DNA of 64,000 bases from Microbacterium sp. MPKO10 (GCF_026107415.2 NZ_JAPCHX010000001.1:682001-746000); one strand, 5' to 3'. Counted from the first letter of the stretch, positions 34,218 to 42,333 are shown. Numbers and translations: made by a program. The notes: generated from the letters alone by a model not told the origin.

Positions 34218-35138
34218 ATGTCTATCCAGGCGCCACGGGCTGTGGTGCTCATCCGACCGCGCCACTTCACACCGAACCCGGCGACGGCAACCGATAACAC
34301 GTTCCAGTCACCCGCGATCGGTGACGCAGAGACGATCGCGCGGGCGGCCTGGCACGAGGTGACGGATGCTGCCGCCGAGCTCGAGCGACACGGGGTCACT
34401 GTTCATCTGTTCGATGATGAGCGCGACGATCGTGCTGACGCCGTGTTTCCCAACAACTGGTTCTCGACTCATTCGGGCGGTCATGTCGCCGTCTACCCGA
34501 TGCAGTCGCCGAGCCGTCGCGGCGAGCGCCGCGAAGACGTCATCGAGCTGCTGAAGCGCGAGTATCGGGTTCAGGATGTCATCGACTACTCGGGCCTCGA
34601 GTACGACGATGTCTTCCTCGAGGGCACAGGAGCAATGGTTCTCGACCACCTGAGCCGAATTGCGTATACGGTGCGGTCAACGCGGGCCGATCCGATTGCC
34701 CTTGAGCGCTTCTGCACGAACTTCGGCTACGAGCCGATGGCGTTCGACGCGGTCGACGAGCACGGCTGCCCGATTTATCACTCGAACGTGCTGATGTGCG
34801 TGGCCACAGACTTCGCGATGATCGGCCTCGATTTCATCGCCGATCAGAAGCGTCGGGCTGAGGTCGTCGATCGGCTGGGCGACCATGGCCGCGACGTCAT
34901 CGAGCTGAGTCGCGAGCAGATCCGCGAGTTCGCGGGCAATGCCATCGAACTGCAGGGCCGCGAGGGCCGCATCCTGGCACTGTCGACGCGAGCGCTGGCA
35001 TCGCTGACAGCGCAGCAGAGGTCAACGATCGAGAAGAGCTGCGCGATTGTGCCGTTGAGCGTGCCGACGATCGAGCTCGCGGGTGGTTCGGTGCGCTGCA
35101 TGTTGGCGGGAATCCATTTGGACCCGCGCACCCGCTGA
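34218..35138 (+). CDS. ctlX: Citrulline hydrolase CtlX-like (arginine deiminase superfamily)
   Basis: The protein has 306 aa. It is an amidinotransferase/deiminase fold protein with NTFQSP near the N-terminus, FPNNWFSTH, EGTGAMVLDH, the catalytic His in YHSNVLMCV and the C-terminal nucleophile Cys in GGSVRCMLAGIHL. CtlX in Francisella hydrolyses citrulline to ornithine. Being translated just after ornithine cyclodeaminase, a citrulline-to-proline route is the likely role. A dimethylarginine hydrolase activity is the alternative. The ribosome binding site is weak, suggesting translational coupling. It converges with the Lrp gene 5 nt away. Confidence 0.82.
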   Translation: MSIQAPRAVVLIRPRHFTPNPATATDNTFQSPAIGDAETIARAAWHEVTDAAAELERHGVTVHLFDDERDDRADAVFPNNWFSTHSGGHVAVYPMQSPSRRGERREDVIELLKREYRVQDVIDYSGLEYDDVFLEGTGAMVLDHLSRIAYTVRSTRADPIALERFCTNFGYEPMAFDAVDEHGCPIYHSNVLMCVATDFAMIGLDFIADQKRRAEVVDRLGDHGRDVIELSREQIREFAGNAIELQGREGRILALSTRALASLTAQQRSTIEKSCAIVPLSVPTIELAGGSVRCMLAGIHLDPRTR

Positions 35139-35143
35139 GCCGA

Positions 35144-35575
35144 CTAGCGCAGTACGGAACTGAGCAGCAGGCTCGTCTCGCTGTTGATGACGCCCTCAAC
35201 GCCGCGGATGCGCGCGAGCAGACGGTCGAATGAGGCGAGGGTGTCGGTGCGGAGATCGGCGACGAGATCCCAGCCCCCGTTCGTGGTGTGCAGTGCATGC
35301 ACTTCGGGAAAGCCGCGGAGCTTGTCGATGACATCTGAGGTCGTGCGCCCTTCCACCTCGATGAGCGTGACGGCACGCACGACGTCGGTGCTGATGTCTT
35401 CGCGGACGCGCACGGTGAACCCGAGCACGATGCCGTCGTCGACGAGCCGGTTGATCCGGTTGTTGATTGTGGCGCGGGTGACGCCGAGGCGGTGGGCCAG
35501 TGTCGCCACGGGCTCGCGGCCGTTGAGCCGTAGTTCGGCGATCAGGCGTTCGTCCAGCTCGTCGACGTCTCTCAT
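35144..35575 (-). CDS. Lrp/AsnC-family regulator
   Basis: The protein has 143 aa. The N-terminal helix-turn-helix reads LDERLIAELRLNGREPVATL, then LGVTRATINNRINRLVDDGIV. The RAM effector domain follows (VRAVTLIEVEGRTTSDVIDKL, then VHALHTTNGGWDLVADL). Members bind amino acids. Its tail-to-tail position with ocd-ctlX, only 5 nt apart, suggests it senses arginine, ornithine or a related amino acid and controls that operon, probably through the inverted repeat at 33064-33113. Confidence 0.88.
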   Translation of the reverse strand: MRDVDELDERLIAELRLNGREPVATLAHRLGVTRATINNRINRLVDDGIVLGFTVRVREDISTDVVRAVTLIEVEGRTTSDVIDKLRGFPEVHALHTTNGGWDLVADLRTDTLASFDRLLARIRGVEGVINSETSLLLSSVLR

Positions 35576-35786
35576 ATGCCGAGTCTACGAGCGATCGGCA
35601 TCGTGCCCCCGCCAATGCACTCCGCGCAGCCACTTTCTGGCACGACACTCCTTTTCCCGATGCGCTCGCGACCCCCGCCCCAATGTCCGCCAGACAACGG
35701 GTGAGGTGGGCACCTGACGACGAGGTCACTTTCAAATTGACGACTGAATCGCTTCTGAATTGGCGACTTCGCTTACCACGATGGTT

Positions 35787-36815
35787 TCAGAGCGCGACAG
35801 CGTAATGCTCGGCTGCGCTGCGGCGCGCAGCATCCAGAACCCGCAGCACCGTCACGCCCTGTTCGGCCGGAACCGGTCCGGCCTCGCCACTCTCGATCGC
35901 GCGAGCGAACTCATCGTAGTAGCGCGTGTAGTCGCCTTGCCGAGACGGGATGCTGCGAGAGCCCGCACTCGTGCGAAGCGTTCCCCACCGTTCTTCGCGC
36001 TCGAACCCCCAGCCGGCGCGGTCAGTGCCGGGCCGAGCCCCGGCAAAGATGGCCTCCGCCTGCACGTCGCTGTAGTCAGAGCTGTAGCTGCCCTCATCGC
36101 CCAGAAGAGCCAGCGCACGAGACTCGAGCCGGTAGGCCTTGGATGCCGAGACCAAGGAATACGTTCCCGACTGGTGCTCAATCCCGATCGTGAATCCGAC
36201 ATCGGTAGGCCCCTGAGGCAGGTCCTGCCATTCGAGGTGCGCGGTTACAAAGCGCGGCTCACCGCCGAGTAGGAGCGCTTGGTCAACGACGTGACTGCCG
36301 AGATCTCGCAGCAGCCCACCCTGTGGGCCGGCTTCAATCGACCCGGGATCATCTTGATCGCAACGCAGTTCCACACGCTGCAGCCGACCAAGGTTTCCCG
36401 ATTGAAGGACTGCGCGAGCCGTCACGATATCCGTGTCGTACCGGCGGTTATGGAAGACGTTGAGAAGGACGCCCGCGTCGCGTGCGCTGTCGGCGAGAAG
36501 CTTCGCCGTAGCAGCATCCGGTGCGAACGGTTTGTCTGCAACAACGTGTAACCCCTTCTGCACAGCCTCAAGGACGAGATCACGGCGCGTTTCGGGCGAA
36601 GTCGAGATGACAACCGCATCCACACCAAGCGAGATAAGGTCGTCGATCGAGCCCGCCACCTGCACGTGAGGAAAGTCAGACCCCACCTGTTCACGCCGGG
36701 AGCCCGACGAGGTGACTACCGCGACAAGCTCGCACTCGGCCGATGCCTCGATGAACGGGGCGTGGAAGTACCGGCCCCCGGTTCCGTAGCCAATGAGGCC
36801 AATACGGACGCTCAT
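35787..36815 (-). CDS. Gfo/Idh/MocA oxidoreductase, YdgJ/IolW-like
   Basis: The protein has 342 aa. IGLIGYGTGGRYFHAPFI is the nucleotide-binding start. ADKPFAPD replaces the usual EKP (the catalytic Lys is retained), and LNVFHNRRYDTDIVTARAVL plus DLGSHVVDQALLLGG mark the clade that includes scyllo-inositol dehydrogenases IolW/YdgJ and related inosose reductases. This suggests interconversion of inositol stereoisomers, which would fit the neighbouring inositol-phosphate genes. It is last in a three-gene minus-strand operon and overlaps the tautomerase gene by 4 nt. Substrate is inferred only. The 35576-35786 stretch downstream holds an imperfect direct repeat near 35735 and no gene. Confidence 0.8.
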   Translation of the reverse strand: MSVRIGLIGYGTGGRYFHAPFIEASAECELVAVVTSSGSRREQVGSDFPHVQVAGSIDDLISLGVDAVVISTSPETRRDLVLEAVQKGLHVVADKPFAPDAATAKLLADSARDAGVLLNVFHNRRYDTDIVTARAVLQSGNLGRLQRVELRCDQDDPGSIEAGPQGGLLRDLGSHVVDQALLLGGEPRFVTAHLEWQDLPQGPTDVGFTIGIEHQSGTYSLVSASKAYRLESRALALLGDEGSYSSDYSDVQAEAIFAGARPGTDRAGWGFEREERWGTLRTSAGSRSIPSRQGDYTRYYDEFARAIESGEAGPVPAEQGVTVLRVLDAARRSAAEHYAVAL

Positions 36816-37219
36816 GATGCCTCCGGAACGCCGAGCTCACCGGTGAGGTACTGGGCACGGCCGAAACCGAAGCTCCAGTCCTGCGCGCCATTCTCCATAT
36901 AGCCGAGAAAGATGTCTCGTCCGAGAACACCGACAGCCTCAAGGCGCTGCGCGATTTCCGCGTAGAGCGCCCGCTTAGCAGCATCCGCTCGGCCAGCCTG
37001 AGTAAAGATCTGGATCATCACGACGCCCGTGGTGCGCTCGAACCCGAGGCCGGCGTCTTCAGCAATGATCTGCCCCGGCCGGTGCTCTGTGATGATTTGG
37101 AAGCGATCACGGCTCGGGATGCCATACTCGGCAACGATCGCGTCATGGATGGCATCAGCAATGGCGCGCACCTGCTCGGGACTGCGACCGACATTGATGT
37201 CTATGCGGACGAGCGGCAT
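36812..37219 (-). CDS. Tautomerase-superfamily protein
   Basis: The protein has 135 aa. It begins MPLVRIDI, so Pro2 becomes the N-terminal catalytic proline after Met removal, as in 4-oxalocrotonate tautomerase relatives. It has the double-length tautomerase_2 layout (SPEQVRAIADAIHDAIVAEY, RFQIITEHRPGQII, RRxxY-like AAKRALYAEIAQRL). It catalyses keto-enol tautomerisation or related chemistry on a small acid or ketone. It overlaps the phosphoesterase gene by 19 nt and the oxidoreductase by 4 nt, so it is tightly co-translated. A role with an inosose-like ketone is possible but unproven. Confidence 0.8.
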   Translation of the reverse strand: MPLVRIDINVGRSPEQVRAIADAIHDAIVAEYGIPSRDRFQIITEHRPGQIIAEDAGLGFERTTGVVMIQIFTQAGRADAAKRALYAEIAQRLEAVGVLGRDIFLGYMENGAQDWSFGFGRAQYLTGELGVPEAS

Positions 37220-38106
37220 GCGGACTCCGTCCCTCGCGCGTCACGTGCGCGTGACGATGGGGACACGGGGTCAAGGTGCTGAAGTTGCGTGATCGTCCTC
37301 GTCTGGTGGTCGAATTCGAACAACGCAACCCACTCCGGCACGCCCTGCCCGTATCTTCCGCGAGCGTAAACCGGCACCCCATCGATGCAGAACTGGTCGG
37401 CACGATGATAGTGACCGTGGAAGCTGGCGCAGGGCTTCAGGAGCGTCAGCAGTTCGCGAACCCTCTCGTCGCCGACGAGACTCGTCTTGTGCACGAACCC
37501 GCTACCGGTCGGCCATTCGTGGGTGAGCAGAATATCCACCGATTCCAACGCCCTGACAGCCCGAAGTTCGTCTGCACAGTAGTAGTTGTTCTCCTTGATG
37601 GAGTTGAGCTCTCGTCGTTCAGCCGCGTTTCCCAGCATTCCATCCGCGCGCGCGATCCCCGAGAGAAATGCGATGTGAATTCCCGCAATCGTGATTGAAC
37701 CGGCACGGCCCAAAAAATACACTCCTGGAGCGATCGGCTCGCCTCCGGAGCCGACACCTCCGTTGCGGTCGAGTGTTGCCCACGGCTCGTGGTTCCCTCC
37801 GATGAAGTAGAGGGGTGCACCAAATTTGATATCCCTATCAACGACAAGACGGAAGTCGCTCAGCCGATGCCTCTCCGGCTTTGCAAAGACTTCTTCAAGT
37901 TCGACAGCGTCTCGTGTCGGCTCAGCATCCCCGACCTGGAGAATCGCCTCAATTCGCTGGCCGGCGGGAAGAAATTCCCGCACGCGATCAAGTTCACCAG
38001 CGAGCTCTTCCCAGCGCCCATGAACATCTCCGACAACGGCAAAAATGGTCCTGCGGCCTCGTGAATCATCGGAGTCTGCGACAGGGGAGGCGAATTCCTG
38101 TTCCAT
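37201..38106 (-). CDS. Calcineurin-like metallophosphoesterase resembling Dbr1
   Basis: The protein has 301 aa. All metal motifs are present: GDVHG (about 27-31), LQVGDAE (about 56-62), FIGGNHEPW (near 100), LTHEWPTG (near 200) and FHGHYH (near 234). The pattern IGGNHE, GVYFLGRAGSITIAGIHIAFLSGI and THEWP resembles the N-terminal domain of eukaryotic lariat-debranching enzyme Dbr1 rather than common bacterial members. No signal peptide is seen, so it is cytoplasmic. It is first in the operon with tautomerase and oxidoreductase and divergent from mgtC. A TGTCTTTACA site lies 58 nt upstream. The phosphodi- or monoester substrate is unknown. Confidence 0.85.
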   Translation of the reverse strand: MEQEFASPVADSDDSRGRRTIFAVVGDVHGRWEELAGELDRVREFLPAGQRIEAILQVGDAEPTRDAVELEEVFAKPERHRLSDFRLVVDRDIKFGAPLYFIGGNHEPWATLDRNGGVGSGGEPIAPGVYFLGRAGSITIAGIHIAFLSGIARADGMLGNAAERRELNSIKENNYYCADELRAVRALESVDILLTHEWPTGSGFVHKTSLVGDERVRELLTLLKPCASFHGHYHRADQFCIDGVPVYARGRYGQGVPEWVALFEFDHQTRTITQLQHLDPVSPSSRARDARGTESACRSSA

Positions 38107-38121
38107 GCCACCGTCCCTTTC

Positions 38122-38145
38122 TCTCTGAGCCTCGTCTCTCAGAGA
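38122..38145. promoter_or_regulatory. Hairpin in the phosphoesterase leader
   Basis: TCTCTGAG (38122-38129) and CTCAGAGA (38138-38145) are exact reverse complements with an 8-nt loop, 16 nt upstream of the phosphoesterase ATG on the minus strand. It may affect translation. Confidence 0.4.
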
Positions 38146-38163
38146 CGACGAAAAAGTGCATTA

Positions 38164-38173
38164 TGTAAAGACA
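38164..38173 (-). promoter_or_regulatory. TGTCNTWACA operator at the phosphoesterase promoter
   Basis: On the minus strand the sequence is TGTCTTTACA. It overlaps a possible -10 (TTACAT), with TTCAAC 18 nt upstream as a possible -35, driving the phosphoesterase-tautomerase-oxidoreductase operon. It matches the sites at 38225, 51846 and 61861. Confidence 0.55.
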
Positions 38174-38187
38174 TTTTTGCTTAATCG

Positions 38188-38234
38188 TTGAACTCACGAT
38201 CAAGCGTAGATATCCTTGATTATATGTCCTTACA
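38188..38234 (+). promoter_or_regulatory. Promoter and operator of mgtC, possibly leaderless
   Basis: TTGAAC (38188-38193) and TATCCT (38211-38216) are 17 nt apart, predicting transcription from about 38222-38224, which coincides with the ATG at 38224. TGTCCTTACA (38225-38234) lies directly on this start point. A repressor bound there would block initiation of a leaderless mgtC-binding protein message. Confidence 0.5.
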
Positions 38235-39012
38235 TTTATTTGTCCACGAGACGTTGTTACCCATAACGCCTCCTACAGAGGTGGAGGTCGGCATACGCAT
38301 AGCCTTCAGCCTGGCGATGGGGGCGTGTGTCGGGCTGGAGCGTCAGTGGCGTGCAGGGCTCGCTGGTCTCCGTACCAACGCACTTGTTTCTGTCGGTGCG
38401 GCGCTTTTTGTCGTCATGGGCGCTTACGGATTCACGCCGGATGGCAGCGCGGATCCCACCCGTGTCGCCGCCCAGGTTGTCTCCGGAATCGGGTTTCTCG
38501 GTGCTGGCGTCATGATTCGCGAAGGCCTCAACATCCGAGGCCTGAATACCGCCGCAACCCTCTGGTGTTCCGCAGCCATTGGCTGTCTCGCCGGCACCGG
38601 TATGTATGTCATCACCCTGATCGGCACTGCTGTGATTGTCGCCGCCAATACTCTGCTTCGGCCTCTTGGTCGCGCGGTGAACCGCAAGACGGGTCGCCTG
38701 CCCCTCCCGACCGCGACTCCGTCCGGCGCCGACTTTGCGTTCGAGGTCATGACAAGCGATAAGGCCGAACCTCGCGTCCGCGCGCTGCTCTTGCAGACAC
38801 TCAGCCGCCCGGAGTACCGGCTGAAATCGATCACGGCCTCTCACAACAAACAGGGAAACTCTGTTGCTCTGTTGGCGGAGATACATTCAACCGACCCTGA
38901 TGCTTCTCCACTGGAGAGGGCGGTCAGCCGTATGACCCTGGATCCCAAAGTCAGCTCCGCTCGCTGGTGGCCTGACGACGAAGGAGAAGAGAACGAAGAG
39001 GACGAATTTTAG
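38224..39012 (+). CDS. mgtC: MgtC/SapB-family membrane protein
   Basis: The protein has 262 aa. Four to five N-terminal membrane segments carry the MgtC core motifs (AMGACVGLERQWRAGLAGLRTNALVSVGAALFV; GIGFLGAGVMIREGLNIRGLNTAATLW; WCSAAIGCLAGTGMY). A soluble C-terminal ACT-like domain follows (about 165-262), ending in an acidic EEDEF tail. MgtC proteins act in magnesium and phosphate homeostasis rather than bulk Mg import. The ATG at 38224 has no ribosome binding site, consistent with a leaderless message. The binding protein gene follows 65 nt downstream, so an operon is likely. Mg stress from phytate chelation is a possible rationale. Confidence 0.85.
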   Translation: MSLHLFVHETLLPITPPTEVEVGIRIAFSLAMGACVGLERQWRAGLAGLRTNALVSVGAALFVVMGAYGFTPDGSADPTRVAAQVVSGIGFLGAGVMIREGLNIRGLNTAATLWCSAAIGCLAGTGMYVITLIGTAVIVAANTLLRPLGRAVNRKTGRLPLPTATPSGADFAFEVMTSDKAEPRVRALLLQTLSRPEYRLKSITASHNKQGNSVALLAEIHSTDPDASPLERAVSRMTLDPKVSSARWWPDDEGEENEEDEF

Positions 39013-39077
39013 AGTAACGCCCTCCCAAGTCGTGGCCAGCTGGCCCGGCACAGAACGTGTACACGAGGAGAACATCA

Positions 39078-40268
39078 ATGCTCAGTGGGTATAAGCACTC
39101 AGTTTCACAGCGCAGACGCAGGGTCGCGCTCCCCATTCTCATCACCGCCACATCACTCATGCTTGTGGCGTGTTCGCCATCGTCTGCGCCGAGCTCACCG
39201 GAGTCATCGGACCTGGGCATCTCAGACGATGACTATTCACTCGATGCGCTCATTGCGGCAGCGAAGGAAGAAGGCCCGATCACTGTTTACGACGTCACGG
39301 GAAAGATCGTCGACACAGCCAAGAATTTCACGAAGAAATACGGCATTAAAGCAACCGGCGTCAAAGCCAAAGCGAACGAGCAGCAAGAAATTCTCATTCG
39401 TGAGGCACAAGGCGGAAATGTCCAAAGCGACGTATTCTTCATGACCGACGCACCCACCGTGAGTGCGCAGATACTGCCCGAAGGAATGGCCACGAGCTGG
39501 TTCCCGCCCGACCTCGTTGACGACGTTCCTGAGGAATTCCAGAATCCAGTCTCGGTCTCAACGGAAGTCGACGCCTGGACATACAACACGGAGGCCTACG
39601 GTGACACCTGTCCGATAGACAACGTCTGGGCGCTGACGACGGATGACTGGCAAGGCAAAGTCGCGCTCTCCGATCCTCTCCTTCGATCTGACTTCCTTTA
39701 CTGGATCAATCAGATGCAGACCCACGCGGATGAGCAGTTGGCATCCGCGTACGAAGAATTCTTCGGTGAGGCACTGGACACGTCGGACGAGAGCGCTGCC
39801 GAGCAATGGCTGAAGGGTCTCGCCGCAAACAAGCCGATCGTCAAGAAGTCGGGCGGCGACGTTGCAGAAACGATAGGCGCATCGGGTCAGAGCGAGCCTC
39901 CCATGGGAATGGTCAGCACCGCTGAGTACCGGACAAACGAGGATTCCGGGTTCAACTTGGGCCTCTGCGAGGGGATCTCGCCCTGGCTGGGACGCTCGTA
40001 TACGAAGGTTGCGGTCATCGCGAATGGGACAGCGAGCCCGAACGCGGCCAAACTGTTCGTCCATTACCTGCTGACTCAGGAGGGCATTGAACCGCAGCTC
40101 GTCGACGGAAAGTTTTCAACGAACTCGACAGTAGCTCCGTCACCGGACGAACCATCGGGAATCGAAGAATTCCAAGACGCCGTATTCGATCCGGATCCCT
40201 CGACAGCAGCGGACGACTTCGATTCGCTTCCTGAGTGGCAGGATCTGTGGACACTTAGTTCACACTGA
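39078..40268 (+). CDS. ABC substrate-binding lipoprotein, AfuA/ferric type (paralogue 4)
   Basis: The protein has 396 aa. A lipoprotein signal with lipobox LVAC (Cys32) is followed by the family-specific block LGISDDDYSLDALIAAAKEEG that all four paralogues here share. It is a cluster D/type II binding protein of the ferric-iron/AfuA kind (ITVYDVTGKIVDTAKNFTKK, DVFFMTDAP, WTYNTEAYGDTC). The iron-type double tyrosine is not apparent (FLYWINQ at the equivalent place). Two conserved cysteines (DTCPIDNVW and LGLCEGI) may form a disulfide. GAGGAGAAC precedes the ATG. It lies apart from its transporter, downstream of mgtC, and ends at a strong terminator. Confidence 0.85.
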   Translation: MLSGYKHSVSQRRRRVALPILITATSLMLVACSPSSAPSSPESSDLGISDDDYSLDALIAAAKEEGPITVYDVTGKIVDTAKNFTKKYGIKATGVKAKANEQQEILIREAQGGNVQSDVFFMTDAPTVSAQILPEGMATSWFPPDLVDDVPEEFQNPVSVSTEVDAWTYNTEAYGDTCPIDNVWALTTDDWQGKVALSDPLLRSDFLYWINQMQTHADEQLASAYEEFFGEALDTSDESAAEQWLKGLAANKPIVKKSGGDVAETIGASGQSEPPMGMVSTAEYRTNEDSGFNLGLCEGISPWLGRSYTKVAVIANGTASPNAAKLFVHYLLTQEGIEPQLVDGKFSTNSTVAPSPDEPSGIEEFQDAVFDPDPSTAADDFDSLPEWQDLWTLSSH

Positions 40269-40291
40269 CACCTTCAGATCCTTCATTTCAG

Positions 40292-40325
40292 GCCTGGCCC
40301 CCGTCCCGACGGGGGCCAGGCTTTT
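40292..40325 (+). terminator. Strong intrinsic terminator of the mgtC-binding protein operon
   Basis: Arms GCCTGGCCCCCGT (40292-40304) and ACGGGGGCCAGGC (40309-40321) are perfectly paired with a 4-nt loop, followed by TTTTCT. This is the clearest Rho-independent terminator in the window, 24 nt after the stop codon. The 40326-40631 stretch between this and the opposing terminator has no gene that I can support. Confidence 0.92.
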
Positions 40326-40630
40326 CTCGTGCGGCCACTTGTCGGCGACCCGCAGTTCCGTGATGACCTCAACCGGAGCGAGAGGGCCGGGGATTCGCGC
40401 GCAACACCTTTCGCAGACGAAAAGCTTGAGAGTCCCTCTTTCCGTCGTAAACGATGCGCGACCAGCTCAGAGGTCATCTCCCGGAGACCCGTGGCGACGG
40501 GACGTCAGGCCTCGTCACGCGGACGCTCCTCCCCTGTGCGGCAACACGCCGAGTCTCGCTCACGGAGGCCACCGGTAGCGAGAGTTCCGAGTTCAGCTCA
40601 GGCAGGGCTTTCAACAGACGAATTCACAGC

Positions 40631-40668
40631 AAAAATCCCCGGGAGACACAATGTCTCCCGGGGATTTT
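40631..40668 (-). terminator. Intrinsic terminator of the phytase/transporter operon
   Basis: Arms 40632-40648 and 40652-40668 pair over 17 nt (AAAATCCCCGGGAGACA) with a 3-nt loop. On the minus strand the hairpin runs into a U-rich end. It lies 10 nt after the stop of the last phosphatase gene (40679) and ends the long minus-strand unit. Confidence 0.9.
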
Positions 40669-40678
40669 CTTGATGTTG

Positions 40679-41545
40679 TTAGCCGCGAGCGGCGATATCC
40701 CGTGCGATCGCCATCAGCTTCGGATACGTAGCGTGTCCCGCCGTGGCGACATATCCCTTATGGAGATAGCGAGCGTCGAGCTTCTCACTCTGCCCGACGG
40801 GCAGAGGAACATAGGTTCCTCCAGCCTGTCGAACAATAAGGTCGGCGGCACAGATATCCCACGGGTTCACATTGAACCCTGCGGCAGCATCCGCCCAGCC
40901 TGCCGCGACGTGCGAGAGCGTGAGTGCAGCACTTCCCGGCCGTCGAAGAGCTCTGAAGGTGAGCACGAGCTGCGCGAAGTCGCCCAGTGCCGGCGCTCCC
41001 TGCGCTTCGAGCTGTCGGGCATTAGGGTAACCGGTGATGAGTGTGGCCTCAGCCTCTGTCGGTGCGCCGACAGAACGCAAGGTTTCACCGTTCAGCCACG
41101 CGCCGTCAAGGTCAGCCGAGAAGAGATCGTCCGCCATCGGGTCGAGGATCGCGCCCGCGACGACCTCACCATCGATCGCTGCCGCAACAGAGATGCACCA
41201 GAATGCGATGCCGTCAACGAAGTTGCTCGTGCCATCGATCGGATCGACGAACCACGACACTCGGCCCTCTCCCACCGAACCCCCTTCTTCTCCGAGGAGA
41301 CGGGAGTCGGGGACATGCTCGAAGATATAGGCAGAGATCGTTGCTTCCGCGCGCTTGTCGTGCTCGGTCACGACGTCGCGAGCGTCCCGCTTGTGCCCGA
41401 TCGACATCGACGTGCGAAAAGCCGCTTTCAGCTGCTCTTGGACCGCACGCGTTGCCCCTTCGGCGACGCCCCGGAGCCGTTGCGCTTCGCCTCGCTGCTC
41501 GGGCGTCGGGAGCGTCGTGGGTGCCTGCGCAGCCTTGGCGTTCAT
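40679..41545 (-). CDS. Inositol-monophosphatase-family phosphatase A
   Basis: The protein has 288 aa. It carries the complete Li-sensitive, Mg-dependent phosphatase signature: GEEGG (85-89), DPIDGTSNF (101-109) and the second metal/substrate motif NPWDICAA (Asp230). IMPases hydrolyse myo-inositol 1-, 3- or 4-phosphate, and some take other sugar or nucleotide phosphates. No signal peptide is present, so it acts in the cytoplasm on imported or internal substrate. The ATG overlaps the HAD gene stop by 4 nt (ATGA). A clear terminator follows. Having a second, diverged IMPase in the same operon suggests different isomer preferences. Confidence 0.9.
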   Translation of the reverse strand: MNAKAAQAPTTLPTPEQRGEAQRLRGVAEGATRAVQEQLKAAFRTSMSIGHKRDARDVVTEHDKRAEATISAYIFEHVPDSRLLGEEGGSVGEGRVSWFVDPIDGTSNFVDGIAFWCISVAAAIDGEVVAGAILDPMADDLFSADLDGAWLNGETLRSVGAPTEAEATLITGYPNARQLEAQGAPALGDFAQLVLTFRALRRPGSAALTLSHVAAGWADAAAGFNVNPWDICAADLIVRQAGGTYVPLPVGQSEKLDARYLHKGYVATAGHATYPKLMAIARDIAARG

Positions 41546-42333
41546 GCGACCTCCCGGCTCGTGGCCTTTTCGAGGAGGTCAAGTAACCCCCATGGGTCAG
41601 CCACGATTGCATCGGCGGTCACCGGGAGATCGTAGGGAAGATCATAGGTGCTGCGTGCCTCCATCAGAATGTTGCCTCCGACGTGAGCACGAGCTCCACA
41701 CAGAACGTCACGGTCGAAGTTGTCCCCGACATACCAGCACTGCTCCGCCGTCTTGCCGACGGCCTGAGCACCGAGATGAATCATCTCGGGGTTGGGCTTG
41801 CGGACTCGGACCTCATCGCTGTAAATCTGCTCGGCGAACCGTTCCGTCAGACCCACGCGGTCAAGATAGTCACGGTGCACGACGCCCATGAGCGTATTGC
41901 TCACGATCACGACCGGGACGCCGGAGGCCTCCGCAGCGTCGAGCACCTCGATGAATCCTTCACGGGTCTTTCGCTCTTGCTTGACCTCGCCCATCACTCG
42001 GCACAGTTCACGCGCGTTGCTTTCGACGAAGTCACGTGCCGGGGCCGGCCAGTCGCCGCCTACGAAGTCCACCCAGAACTGCTCGTATCGCAGCTCGACC
42101 GGTGCGAATGGCCGAGACATGGCGTCTTTCCACTTCGAATCGGCCTTTCCGCCCGCTCGAATGTCACGCTCAACATCGTCGACCGTGAGACCGTCCGGAT
42201 TGACGGCGGCAGCAGTGAACTCTTCGAAAACGTGTTCCGCCATTCGCCGTTGCCAATTGGGTCGATTACGGGTTTCCACAATGACACCGCCGAAATCAAC
42301 CAGAAGTGCCTGTGGCCTGATCAGCCCGCTCAT
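41542..42333 (-). CDS. HAD-superfamily phosphatase
   Basis: The protein has 263 aa. Motif I is LLVDFGGVIVET (the nucleophile Asp; Gly replaces the usual second Asp, as in many DxG-type HADs). Motif II is VVIVSNT, the motif III lysine is in VRKPNPEM and motif IV is YVGDNFDRD. A four-helix cap lies between motifs I and II. It hydrolyses a phosphomonoester, or less likely a C-halogen bond. I chose the ATG at 42333 because AAGGAG sits 6 nt upstream; longer starts are possible. It lies between two IMPase genes in the phytase/transporter unit, so an inositol-phosphate or related substrate is likely. Confidence 0.85.
   Translation of the reverse strand: MSGLIRPQALLVDFGGVIVETRNRPNWQRRMAEHVFEEFTAAAVNPDGLTVDDVERDIRAGGKADSKWKDAMSRPFAPVELRYEQFWVDFVGGDWPAPARDFVESNARELCRVMGEVKQERKTREGFIEVLDAAEASGVPVVIVSNTLMGVVHRDYLDRVGLTERFAEQIYSDEVRVRKPNPEMIHLGAQAVGKTAEQCWYVGDNFDRDVLCGARAHVGGNILMEARSTYDLPYDLPVTADAIVADPWGLLDLLEKATSREVA

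Noticed and set aside
38107-38223. M-box magnesium riboswitch before mgtC
   Set aside because: The interval is too short, and a promoter placed right at the start codon leaves no leader. I see only operators and small hairpins.
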